The notes under the pieces are model-generated. The model did not search any database and was not told where the DNA came from. It saw nothing but the letters and a program-made list of their open reading frames with translations. The position numbers and the translations under genes are program-made. From assembly GCA_017853735.1 (NCBI GenBank), contig JAFMJA010000044.1, positions 1 through 13,874 of the forward strand: a DNA stretch of 13,874 nt. Reading direction: 5' to 3'. Within the stretch, counting starts at the first letter, position 1, and each line of letters opens with the position of its first letter. The stretch is from Burkholderiaceae bacterium. GTDB taxonomy: Bacteria > Pseudomonadota > Gammaproteobacteria > Burkholderiales > Burkholderiaceae_C. Shown in pieces: positions 5,998 through 13,726 of the stretch.

Positions 5998-7125
5998 ATG
6001 AATTGGCCCACCGTCCTCTACAGCGAAGAGATCATGCGCGAAGGCCTCGGAATTGCCCGGGCCAAGATTGCGCTGGCCGATCGGGTACGCCTCCTGGAAG
6101 CCTTGTCCGACACGGGCCTCAAGCGCATCACCGTGGGCGCTTTTGTCAGCCCGCGCTATGTGCCTCAGCTGCAGGACTTCGAAACCTTGTTGCGCGCATT
6201 TCAACCGCGTCCGGGTGTCGAGTACCTCACCTTCATGCACAACCCCAAGGCGCGACTCAAGGCGCAGGAATTCTCGCCACCGCTCACTCTGGAGCCAGAG
6301 GTGGTGACCCTGTTCCAGGACATCTGCGATGTGCACCAGCGGCGCAACGTCAACCGCTCCATCGAGGCCGCCATGGCCGCCTGGCCTGAACTCATCGCCG
6401 ATGCCAAGAGTCGAGGCGTGACGCGCGCCCGGGCGGGCATCGCTTCGGTGTGGGGCTCCAACTTTCAAGGCGCATTCTCGCGCGAATACCGCCTTTGGTC
6501 ACTGGAACAACAGATGAATATTCTGCAAGCGGCAGGCTTGGAGGTGTTTGAAATCGGTCTACATGATTCGCAAAGCTGGTGCCTGCCGCATCTCATCGAA
6601 GCCGATCTGCAAGAGATCAAGCGGCGCTGGCCGCAGGTGCGGCAGTTTCATCTGCACATGCACGATGCGCGGGGCATGGCCCTGCCCTGCCTGTATGCCG
6701 CGTTGCGCGTGCTCGACGCATCCGACACCCTGCTGATTGATGGCACCCTCGGAGGTTTGGGTGGCGGCCAGTATTGCGGCAACGGCATGGCGTCGGGCAT
6801 GGTCGCCACCGAAGACCTCCTGCACATGCTCGAAGGCATGGGCATCCCAACCGGCGTCGATCTGGACCGCCTGATTGAATGCGTCTGGATGCTCGAAGAC
6901 ATGCTCGGCATCAGCGCCTTTGGCCATGTCGCCAAAGCCGGTCCGCGCCCACAGCGACCCGACCAGCACTACGACCCCAACCTGCCGGCCGTCGAGAGCC
7001 TGCAGGGCGCCCGCCATTTCAAGCTTGGGCCCTCCGCGTATACGGACGAGGCCTATTCCCCCTGGAAGCAACCCATCACTGGCCCGTGGTTCCGCGGGCC
7101 CGATGACTCCGCCCGTAATCACTGA
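5998..7125 (+). CDS. HMG-CoA lyase-like DRE-TIM protein with altered active site
   Basis: TIM-barrel protein (375 aa) most like 3-hydroxy-3-methylglutaryl-CoA lyase, which performs metal-dependent retro-Claisen cleavage of a 3-hydroxyacyl-CoA. Family signals: AFVSPRYVPQ (49-57), HLHMHDARGMALPCLYAAL (218-236), the glycine loop LGGLGGGQYCGNGMASG (251-267) and ATEDLLHMLEGMGIPTGVDL (270-289). Compared with human HMGCL, Arg41-Asp42 become Arg14-Glu15 (MREGLG). Glu72 becomes Thr45, His233/His235 are kept as His220/His222, and catalytic Cys266 is replaced by Gly, with Cys260 three residues later in a loop two residues longer. An in-frame TAG at 5986 fixes ATG 5998 as the first possible start; no strong SD is seen. 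First gene of operon B, 15 bp before the acyl-CoA dehydrogenase. A CoA-thioester lyase for an unusual substrate is likely; classical HMG-CoA lyase activity is doubtful. Confidence 0.82.
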   Translation: MNWPTVLYSEEIMREGLGIARAKIALADRVRLLEALSDTGLKRITVGAFVSPRYVPQLQDFETLLRAFQPRPGVEYLTFMHNPKARLKAQEFSPPLTLEPEVVTLFQDICDVHQRRNVNRSIEAAMAAWPELIADAKSRGVTRARAGIASVWGSNFQGAFSREYRLWSLEQQMNILQAAGLEVFEIGLHDSQSWCLPHLIEADLQEIKRRWPQVRQFHLHMHDARGMALPCLYAALRVLDASDTLLIDGTLGGLGGGQYCGNGMASGMVATEDLLHMLEGMGIPTGVDLDRLIECVWMLEDMLGISAFGHVAKAGPRPQRPDQHYDPNLPAVESLQGARHFKLGPSAYTDEAYSPWKQPITGPWFRGPDDSARNH

Positions 7126-7140
7126 AAGGAAATTAGGCGT

Positions 7141-8286
7141 ATGGACTTCAGCATGACCGACAACCAGATCATGATCCGCGACTCAGTTCGCGCGTTTGCC
7201 GAAAAGGAACTGCTACCCAAGTTCCAGCACTGGGACCGCAGCGGTGAGTGGCTGACCCCAGACTACATGCAAAAAATCATCGACATGGGTCTCTTGCGCC
7301 TGCGTTTGCCCGAAAAATTCGGCGGCCAGGGTTACTCATTTGTCGATTGCGGCATCGTGTGCGAGGAAATCGGTCGCGCCGACCACCAGATCCGCTACAT
7401 CATCTCCAATGCCATTCACCTGGGCGAGATGGCCCACGCCATGCACCCCGAGCTGCAGGAAGAATGGATTCCGCGTATTGCCAATGGCGAGATGATGTCG
7501 CTAGCCTTCACCGAGCCGCGTGGCGGCGCCGATGCCGGCAACATCACCACCAAAGCCGTGCGCGACGGGGACCAGTGGGTGCTCAATGGCGAAAAAACCA
7601 GCATCACCTTCACGGGCGTTTCCAAGGTGGTATTTGTCTCGGCACGTACCGGCGGCCCCGGTCCGCGTGGCCTGTCCTTCTTCCTGGTGCCCACCGACAC
7701 CCCAGGCGTCAAGATGGTCAACTTTGACCGCATGGGCCAGCGCATCGACCGCGGCGGCAGCTTCTTCTTCGACAATGTGCGCATTCCCGCACGCAACATG
7801 ATCGGCAAGGAAAACGAAGGCTTCATTTGGGCGATGACCATCATTGGCTACAACCGCAACTTCGTGCCCCTGGCCTGCATTGGCGCGGCGCAGAAATCGC
7901 TGGAAGAAACCACCGAATACCTCAAACAGCGCCAGATCATGGGCAAATCGGCCACCCAGTGGCAAGGCGTTTCACAGGAACTGGCCATCTGCGCCACACA
8001 GCTCGAAGCCGCCCGCATGCTCTGCTACAAGGCCCTCTCGCTGAAGGACAAGGGTATGCGCCACGATGCCGAATCCTCCATGGCCAAATGGTGGGGCGTC
8101 AAGGTGGCCAATGAGACGCTCTACACCTGCATGCGCCTCAATGGCCACTATGGATGGGCCAAGGACCTGCCGCATGAGCAACGCCTGCGCGACTGCCTGG
8201 GTATGGAATCGGCCGATGGTCCGCGAGAGATCCACCTGGGCATCATCGCCCGGGACATCGTCGGCAAGCAATTTGCACCGTTCTGA
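7141..8286 (+). CDS. Acyl-CoA dehydrogenase family protein (Asp at the catalytic Glu position)
   Basis: FAD-dependent acyl-CoA dehydrogenase (381 aa), the enzyme class that makes a 2,3-enoyl-CoA and passes electrons to ETF. Domain order is normal: N-terminal helices (about 1-120, with RLPEKFGGQG and IVCEEIGRAD), the middle beta domain with SLAFTEPRGGADAGNI, WVLNGEKTSITF and FFDNVRIPARNMIG, and the C-terminal helical bundle with EYLKQRQIMGKSATQWQGVS. The usual C-terminal YEGT motif, whose Glu is the catalytic base, reads ADGP here: Asp359 aligns with it, and no Glu occupies the alternative isovaleryl-CoA dehydrogenase position. Start: AAAGGA (7125-7130) ten bases before ATG. It overlaps no neighbour and sits between the lyase and the racemase, which points to a branched or cyclic acyl-CoA substrate. 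Dehydrogenase function is likely; the substrate is unknown. Confidence 0.9.
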   Translation: MDFSMTDNQIMIRDSVRAFAEKELLPKFQHWDRSGEWLTPDYMQKIIDMGLLRLRLPEKFGGQGYSFVDCGIVCEEIGRADHQIRYIISNAIHLGEMAHAMHPELQEEWIPRIANGEMMSLAFTEPRGGADAGNITTKAVRDGDQWVLNGEKTSITFTGVSKVVFVSARTGGPGPRGLSFFLVPTDTPGVKMVNFDRMGQRIDRGGSFFFDNVRIPARNMIGKENEGFIWAMTIIGYNRNFVPLACIGAAQKSLEETTEYLKQRQIMGKSATQWQGVSQELAICATQLEAARMLCYKALSLKDKGMRHDAESSMAKWWGVKVANETLYTCMRLNGHYGWAKDLPHEQRLRDCLGMESADGPREIHLGIIARDIVGKQFAPF

Positions 8287-8306
8287 TCGTTGGAGCGGAC
8301 GTGCCC

Positions 8307-9446
8307 ATGGGCCCATTGCATGGATTGAAGGTCGTCGAGTTTGCAGGCATCGGCCCGGGGCCGATGGCCGCCATGCTGCTGGCCGACATGGGCGCGACTG
8401 TGCTACGCATCGAGCGCAAGGAGCAGGTCGCCCTGGGCGTGCCGAGGCCGCTCCAATACGACCTGCTGCTACGCAACCGTCGTTCAGTGCCGCTCGATCT
8501 CAAGCAGCCTGGAACCGTCGATTTCGCCCTCGCTCTGGTGCGCCAGAGCGATGTGCTGATCGAGGGCTTTCGCCCCGGCGTGATGGAGCGCCTGGGCCTG
8601 GGCCCTGAGGTTTGCCTGACACAAAACCCCGGCCTCATCTATGGGCGCATCACTGGATGGGGTCAGACCGGCCCGATGGCGCAAGCGGTGGGCCACGACC
8701 TCAATTACATTGCGCTCACCGGCGCCCTGTATGCCATTGGCCGGGCCGGTCAGGCCCCCGCCCCGCCCATCAACCTGCTGGGTGATTTTGGAGGCGGCAC
8801 ACTGTACCTGGTCATGGGCATCCTGGCGGCTCTGCATTCACGCCATGCCAGCGGGCAGGGCCAGGTGGTCGATGCAGCGATTGTAGATGGCGTGGCTTCG
8901 CTCATGACGCAGCCCCATGGCAGCCTGGCCGCCGGGGTAATCGGCACCGAACGCGGCACCAATCCCACCGACTCGGGCGCCCCTTTTTACGATGCATACG
9001 CCTGCGCCGATGGCAGATGGGTGTCGCTCGCGGCGGTCGAAACAAAATTCTATGCCGAGGCCCTGCGTGTGCTCGGACTGCCCGAGCTGCTGGCCCGTCA
9101 ATGGGACAAGTCCCACTGGCCCGAAGCTAAAGCCCGCATCGCTGAACGCTTTTTATCACGCAGTCGGGACGATTGGTGCGAAGCCTTTGATAGCGTCGAG
9201 GCCTGCTTTGCGCCGGTGCTGACCCTGGCCGAAGCGCCACAGCATCCGCATCTGGCCGAGCGCGGGGTGTATGCCGAAATCAACGGCGTCACCCAGCCCA
9301 TGCCCGCACCGCGCTTTAGCCAGACCCCTTCACCAACCCCGCAGCCCTTTCGCCCGTGGGACCCCAAAGACGCCCAAGCTATTCTTGGCCCTTGGCTGGA
9401 TGCTTCAGCCATCGAGGCCGCCCGCCAATCGGGGCTCATCGATTGA
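8307..9446 (+). CDS. Alpha-methylacyl-CoA racemase-like protein (CaiB/class III CoA-transferase superfamily)
   Basis: CaiB/BaiF superfamily protein of 379 aa. It looks like an alpha-methylacyl-CoA racemase (AMACR/MCR) rather than a transferase. The racemase His is present in GHDLNYIALTGALYAIG (His130 from this start) and the Asp in NLLGDFGGG (Asp160). Their 30-residue separation equals that of His126 and Asp156 in the mycobacterial enzyme. SGAPFYDAY is another racemase signature. Such enzymes epimerise the 2-methyl centre of acyl-CoAs so that an (S)-specific dehydrogenase can act, which fits its place 20 bp after an acyl-CoA dehydrogenase. Start: MGPLHGLKVVEFAG matches the family N-terminus; a GTG at 8301 adds two residues and is closer to the GGAG SD (8292-8295), so either is possible. 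Part of operon B. Confidence 0.88.
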   Translation: MGPLHGLKVVEFAGIGPGPMAAMLLADMGATVLRIERKEQVALGVPRPLQYDLLLRNRRSVPLDLKQPGTVDFALALVRQSDVLIEGFRPGVMERLGLGPEVCLTQNPGLIYGRITGWGQTGPMAQAVGHDLNYIALTGALYAIGRAGQAPAPPINLLGDFGGGTLYLVMGILAALHSRHASGQGQVVDAAIVDGVASLMTQPHGSLAAGVIGTERGTNPTDSGAPFYDAYACADGRWVSLAAVETKFYAEALRVLGLPELLARQWDKSHWPEAKARIAERFLSRSRDDWCEAFDSVEACFAPVLTLAEAPQHPHLAERGVYAEINGVTQPMPAPRFSQTPSPTPQPFRPWDPKDAQAILGPWLDASAIEAARQSGLID

Positions 9447-9471
9447 TCCACACCACGACAGGAGACACACC

Positions 9472-10482
9472 ATGACACACCCGCATTTCCTCTGCACCGG
9501 TCTCATTCGTCGCCGCCAGATCCTGGCCGCTGGCGTTGGCAGCACACTCATGGCCAGCTCGCTGGGCGCTCAAGCCCAGGGCAATTTCCCGAGCCAACCC
9601 ATCAAGATCGTGGTGCCCTATTCGGCAGGCACTGGTAGCGATGCCCTGGCCCGCACAGTGGCGCAGGGCATCACGGACAAAACCGGCAAGGTGGTCGTGG
9701 TGGAAAACCGCGACGGCGGTGGCAGCCTGATTGGCACCATGGCCGTGGCCAAGGCCGCACCCGATGGCTATACCCTACTGATTGCCGCCAACCCCATGGC
9801 CATCGTGCCGGCGGGCCAATCCCAACCGCAATACCACCCGGTCAGTGATTTTGTACCGGTGGCCAAGGTGGGGGTGATTCCCCTGGTGCTGGTCACCACC
9901 AAGAGCCTGGGCTTCAAATCGGTAGGCGACCTCATTGCCTATGCCAAGGCCAATCCGGGCAAGTTGAGCTACGGCTCCTCCGGCTCGGGAACCATCAGCC
10001 AGCAGGAGATGGAACTCTTCAAGCAAGCGGTCGGCATCGACATTCCAGAAATTCCCTACAAAAGCACGGCCCAGGCCATGACCGACCTGATCGGCGGCAC
10101 ACTTTCGGTATTCCCCGTGGTGGTGCCTCTGGTCGCGCAGCACATCCAGTCCGGTCGCGTGAGTGCGCTGGCAGTGTTCGATTCGCGCCGTTCGCAGTTG
10201 CTGCCCGACTTGCCCGCGATCAGCGAGCAGGTCTCAGTGCCCGGCTATGTACCCACCCCCGTGTGGTACGGCTTTGTGGCCCCGCGCGGCACACCCTCTC
10301 AGGTGATTTCGGTGCTCTCGGACATGATCAATGCCTCGATGGACACCCCTTATGCCAAAACCCGCCTCGCAGCCCTGGGCGCGCAGCGAATCACCGTGAG
10401 CAACGAGCAGTTTCTGGCCGACCTGAAAGCCGAATACGAAAAAGCCGGCGTGTTGGCCAAGAAGCTAGGCACCTACAAATAA
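9472..10482 (+). CDS. Bug/TctC-family periplasmic substrate-binding protein (tctC2)
   Basis: Second Bug-type receptor (336 aa). The signal sequence contains IRRRQILAAG followed by a hydrophobic stretch and AQA|QGN, which looks like a twin-arginine (Tat) or at least Arg-rich signal, unlike the plain Sec signal of tctC1. The mature part starts FPSQPIKIVVPYSAGTGSD and keeps ENRDGGGSLIGTMAVAKA, PDGYTLL and VPTPVWYGFVAP. By eye about half or more of the aligned positions match the protein at 1021-2043, including long identical runs, so the two are paralogues. The start is clear: AGGAG (9460-9464), seven bases before ATG 9472. It lies 25 bp after the racemase and 15 bp before the ThDP enzyme. Ligand is unknown; TctA and TctB are not in the window. 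Confidence 0.93.
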   Translation: MTHPHFLCTGLIRRRQILAAGVGSTLMASSLGAQAQGNFPSQPIKIVVPYSAGTGSDALARTVAQGITDKTGKVVVVENRDGGGSLIGTMAVAKAAPDGYTLLIAANPMAIVPAGQSQPQYHPVSDFVPVAKVGVIPLVLVTTKSLGFKSVGDLIAYAKANPGKLSYGSSGSGTISQQEMELFKQAVGIDIPEIPYKSTAQAMTDLIGGTLSVFPVVVPLVAQHIQSGRVSALAVFDSRRSQLLPDLPAISEQVSVPGYVPTPVWYGFVAPRGTPSQVISVLSDMINASMDTPYAKTRLAALGAQRITVSNEQFLADLKAEYEKAGVLAKKLGTYK

Positions 10483-10497
10483 AGCGCTCGTCCCGCC

Positions 10498-12180
10498 ATG
10501 AACACACGCATTCCCACCCACGAGGCCCTGGCGCAGCAACTCAAGCGGCTGGGCATCGATTGCATCTTTGGATTGATGAGCGACGAAACCGCGCTCTTGA
10601 TTGCCAGCATCGATGCGGTCGGCATCCGTTTCGTCAGCGCGCGCCATGAAAACAATGCGGTGGCCATGGCTGAGGGCTATGCTTGTTCGAGTGGACGTCT
10701 GGGCGTGGCACTCATTGGTCGGGGGCCCGCCACCGCTAATGGCATGCACGGCACTGTTTACATCCGCAAGACCGCCTCGCGCGTGCTTTTGCTCCTGGGC
10801 GCTTCGGCCGATGGCGTACCCAACCCCAATGCATTTGGACCCGACACCAAGGCCCTGGATGCGTCAGCGGTGCTCAAGGCGGCGGGCGTTCGTGTGCGCA
10901 CCCTACATGACCCCGACACCGCGCCACAGGCCCTGGCGAGCGCGTATGTAGCTGCCCATCAGGGCTTGCTGGCCTTGCTCTTGCCGGGCAATGTTCTGGG
11001 GGGCACCACAGCGGCCTCGACCCTGGTCGATGCAGTAGCACCTGCGAGCCCACCCGCCTGGCCGGCACCGCGTGCCAGCGCCCTACAGGCCGCGGTGGCG
11101 GCACTGCATCAGGCCCAAAGGCCGGTCATTTTGGCAGGCTACGGTGCCTATCGGGCTGGCGCGCGCGAAGCGCTGATCGCGCTCGCCGACCGCACCGGTG
11201 CCGCCCTGGCCACCACCATGAAGGCCAAGGACCTGTTTCGCGGCCACCCCTTTGATTGCGGCGTGGTGGGCTCTTTCTCGCAAGGGCCAGGTCGCCGCCT
11301 GATTGGCCAGGCCGATTGCATCGTGGCTTTTGGCGCCGGGCTGAATCAGCGCACCAGCAGCCAAGGCACTTCCATGCCCGCCGAGGCCTGCCTGATCCAG
11401 GTCGATGTCTCCCGTGAAGCAATTGGCCGCTGGCTGCATTGCGACATTGGCATCGTCGGCGATGCGCGCCGCGTGGCCGAGGCCCTGACTGATGCCCTGC
11501 CCCAGCGCGGCCCAGCCGATCAGCCCCTGCGCAGCGAGGCCCTGCGCCAGCTGCTAGCCAATCACCGGCCAGAGCAAGATTTTGAACCCCACCACACCCC
11601 GCGCACCCTCGACCCCCGCACGGTGGGCGTCGAGCTCGACCGCCTCCTGCCACGCGATCGAAATGTGGTGTATGACGCTGGCAATTTTTTGCAGTGCGCC
11701 ACCTATGTATCGGTGCCCGGTCCGGCCCACATCAAACAGACCAGCGATTTTTCATCGATCGGCATGGGCTTTGGCACGGCCCTGGGTTTTGCCCATGGCG
11801 ACCCGCACCGTCCCACCGTGTTGTTTGTGGGTGATGGGGCTTTCCTCATGACCTTGAGCGAGCTTGAAACCGCTGCCCGCGAAGACATTCCCCTGGTGGT
11901 GGTGGTGATGAACGATTGCGCCTATGGCGCCGAGCTGCACTACCTCAAGCTGCGCGATGTGCCCACCACGACCACGCAGTTTCCCGATGTGGATTACGCC
12001 CCGGTGGCCGAGGCTTTTGGCTTTCAGACCGCCACCGTGCGCTCGCTTGAAGAGTTGCGCGCCTTGGCCCCGCTCTTGGAAAAACCCGAAGGACAGATCC
12101 TGATCGATTGCAAGATCAATGGCGCCGTCCCCGCTGGCTTCCTGGCCGAAACCGCCCCCGGCGCCGCACACAAGGCCTGA
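10498..12180 (+). CDS. ThDP-dependent enzyme of the acetolactate synthase / 2-keto acid decarboxylase superfamily
   Basis: Thiamine-diphosphate enzyme of 560 aa with the three-domain layout of the acetolactate synthase-like superfamily. The N-terminal PYR domain has FGLMSDE (24-30) and the cofactor-activating Glu51 in SARHENNAVAMAEGYA. A central domain (about 190-330) has RPVILAGYGAYRAGA. The C-terminal PP domain has SSIGMGFGTALGFA and the Mg-ThDP motif GDGAFLMTLSELETA (445-459), closing with MNDCAYG (471-477). The benzoylformate decarboxylase His70 position reads GRGPATANG, so that enzyme is unlikely, although Ser28 may match its Ser26. It may decarboxylate a 2-keto acid or join/cleave a 2-hydroxy ketone. 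The 2-hydroxy-acid dehydrogenase at 2056-3213 would supply a 2-keto acid. No SD is evident; the ATG is 15 bp after tctC2. Last gene of operon B, convergent with the CoA transferase. Confidence 0.88.
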   Translation: MNTRIPTHEALAQQLKRLGIDCIFGLMSDETALLIASIDAVGIRFVSARHENNAVAMAEGYACSSGRLGVALIGRGPATANGMHGTVYIRKTASRVLLLLGASADGVPNPNAFGPDTKALDASAVLKAAGVRVRTLHDPDTAPQALASAYVAAHQGLLALLLPGNVLGGTTAASTLVDAVAPASPPAWPAPRASALQAAVAALHQAQRPVILAGYGAYRAGAREALIALADRTGAALATTMKAKDLFRGHPFDCGVVGSFSQGPGRRLIGQADCIVAFGAGLNQRTSSQGTSMPAEACLIQVDVSREAIGRWLHCDIGIVGDARRVAEALTDALPQRGPADQPLRSEALRQLLANHRPEQDFEPHHTPRTLDPRTVGVELDRLLPRDRNVVYDAGNFLQCATYVSVPGPAHIKQTSDFSSIGMGFGTALGFAHGDPHRPTVLFVGDGAFLMTLSELETAAREDIPLVVVVMNDCAYGAELHYLKLRDVPTTTTQFPDVDYAPVAEAFGFQTATVRSLEELRALAPLLEKPEGQILIDCKINGAVPAGFLAETAPGAAHKA

Positions 12181-12198
12181 AATCTGTCAGTCCAGGCC
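12174..12198. terminator. Possible hairpin between convergent genes
   Basis: GGCCTG (12174-12179) and CAGGCC (12193-12198) can pair around a 13-base loop, overlapping the stop of the ThDP gene in the 33-bp gap before the convergent CoA transferase stop. There is no T run on either side, so it may only help separate converging transcripts. Confidence 0.22.
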
Positions 12199-12213
12199 GT
12201 CTGCCCTTGTCGC

Positions 12214-13425
12214 TCAGACTAAGGGACGTGCCGCCACTGCGCCTGAAGCCAGCAGGCGTTCGATGTCGGCATCGCCCAGTTCGAGCTCCTGCAGGATGTC
12301 GCGGGTGTGCTCACCCAGCGCAGGCGGCGGTGCTCCCACTGCATCAACCGCCCCATCGAAACGCACGGCGCGGGTCACCGCCTTGACCGTACCAAAAGCC
12401 TCGCTGGTGGTGGTTTGCACCAAACCGGAGGCCAACACCTGCGGATCGCGCGAGAGCTCGGCCAGGGTGTTCACTGGCGAGAACGGCACCCCCGCGGCCA
12501 GGAAAGCCTGCGACCAATGCGCGCGGGTCTGCGCGGCAATCAATGGCCGGAGCAGGGCCATCAGGGCCGGGTAATGGGCCTTGCGAGAGTCGTTGCGGCG
12601 GTAGTCGGGATGATCAGCCAGATCGGGCCGTCCAATGGCCACGCAAAACTGCTGCCATAGCTTGTTGTTACCGCAGGCAATGAAGAGCCAGCCATCGCTC
12701 GCTTCAAAAGATTCATAGGGCACATTGTCAGACATTGCCTGGGCCGAAGCCGGTGCAGCCTGGTTGTTCTCGGTCGCCCAGAACCGTTGCAAACCCCAAG
12801 CCTGCAAGGACAGGGCCGAGTCGGAAAGGCACACCTCCACATGCGCACCCTGCCCCGTGGATTGGCGCTGCAAGAGCGCCGCGAGGATACCGGCAAACGC
12901 ATTTTGACCAGTGGTGAAATCAATCAAGGGGATGTTGATTCGGCTGGGCGCAGGTTCCCCCGGCTGCGGAATGCGCATCATGCCCGAGTAGGCCTGCATC
13001 ATCGGGTCGTAGCCACGCGCATGGGCCATGGGCCCAGTCTCACCAAACGCCGAAATGGTGCAATAGATCAGCCCGGGATTGAGCGCCTTGAGGGCCTCAT
13101 GCCCAAGGCCCAGTCGGTCCATCACCCCGGCACTGAAGTTTTGCACCAACACATCCGCGCGCGCTGCCAGGCGCTTGACCAAGGCTAAGCCCTCGGGCTG
13201 CTTAAGGTCCAGCGCCAGGCTGCGCTTGCCCCGGTTGACCACCAAGAACAAGGTGCCCGAGCCCGGCTCGCCGGTTTGAAAAGGCGGCCACTGGCGCGAA
13301 TCATCGCCCTTGGGTGGCTCGACCTTGATCACGTCCGCCCCATAGTCGGCCAGCAACTGCCCGCAATGCGGGCCGGCAAAAATGGTGGAAAAATCTAGAA
13401 CGCGGATGCCGTGGAGCGGTTTCAT
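12214..13425 (-). CDS. Class III (CaiB/BaiF-type) CoA transferase
   Basis: Family III CoA transferase, 403 aa from ATG 13425, which moves CoA from a donor ester to a free acid through an aspartyl-CoA intermediate. Features: N-terminal MKPLHGIRVLDFSTIFAGP, LLADYGADVIKVEPPKGDD, NRGKRSLALDLK, AFGETGPMAHARGYD and catalytic Asp169 in IPLIDFTTG, at the same number as in formyl-CoA transferase Frc. The position holding the racemase His in the 8307-9446 protein is Tyr139 here (GYDPMMQ), so this is the transferase and that is the racemase. A longer frame starts at 13464, but its 13 extra residues (MASLSLFPRC...) do not match the family. It converges with operon B and has its own promoter near 13490. 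It may activate the acid for the racemase, dehydrogenase and lyase. Confidence 0.9.
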   Translation of the reverse strand: MKPLHGIRVLDFSTIFAGPHCGQLLADYGADVIKVEPPKGDDSRQWPPFQTGEPGSGTLFLVVNRGKRSLALDLKQPEGLALVKRLAARADVLVQNFSAGVMDRLGLGHEALKALNPGLIYCTISAFGETGPMAHARGYDPMMQAYSGMMRIPQPGEPAPSRINIPLIDFTTGQNAFAGILAALLQRQSTGQGAHVEVCLSDSALSLQAWGLQRFWATENNQAAPASAQAMSDNVPYESFEASDGWLFIACGNNKLWQQFCVAIGRPDLADHPDYRRNDSRKAHYPALMALLRPLIAAQTRAHWSQAFLAAGVPFSPVNTLAELSRDPQVLASGLVQTTTSEAFGTVKAVTRAVRFDGAVDAVGAPPPALGEHTRDILQELELGDADIERLLASGAVAARPLV

Positions 13426-13487
13426 GTAATGGGGACAACGCGGAAAAAGAGAAAGAGAAGCCAAGGGCCCATTGAGATTTTAAATAG

Positions 13488-13517
13488 GTTATACATTATT
13501 AAACCGTGCATTGACAA
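13488..13517 (-). promoter_or_regulatory. Candidate sigma70 promoter of the CoA transferase gene
   Basis: On the minus strand TTGTCA (13512-13517, 5/6) and TATAAC (13488-13493, 4/6) are 18 bp apart in an AT-rich patch, about 63 bp upstream of the ATG at 13425. The implied leader is about 55 bases. A GT-TAT-AC element overlaps the -10, but its flanks do not match the 17-bp operators. Confidence 0.45.
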
Positions 13518-13726
13518 GCTGGTTCACTCAGCCTCTACACAGAGTTCATGCCCAAGTGGTGCGGCTGGGTTTCGGGGTGGGTGGCCATCGGTTCAGTCAG
13601 GAGCTCATAGCTAAAAGCCCAGCGTCCTGCGGGACTCTGCGGGGTTGACAATCCTGAGTGTCCATCCCCCGTTAATTGAGGGAAGAGCTCTTGCCTCATC
13701 CAACCGCAAAATCTATGGGGAGATTT

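Noticed and set aside
9271..9471. Upstream start giving a 403-residue tctC2
   Set aside because: The extra 67 residues overlap the racemase coding region and precede the signal peptide; ATG 9472 has a strong AGGAG at ideal spacing.
10498..12180. Benzoylformate decarboxylase or oxalyl-CoA decarboxylase
   Set aside because: The benzoylformate decarboxylase His70 context and the oxalyl-CoA decarboxylase N-terminal pattern are absent; only a superfamily-level call is justified.
13483..13499. Third copy of the 17-bp operator at the CoA transferase promoter
   Set aside because: It has a GT-TAT-AC core over the -10, but only a few of the ten flanking positions match the two good sites. Too weak to claim the CoA transferase is in the same regulon.
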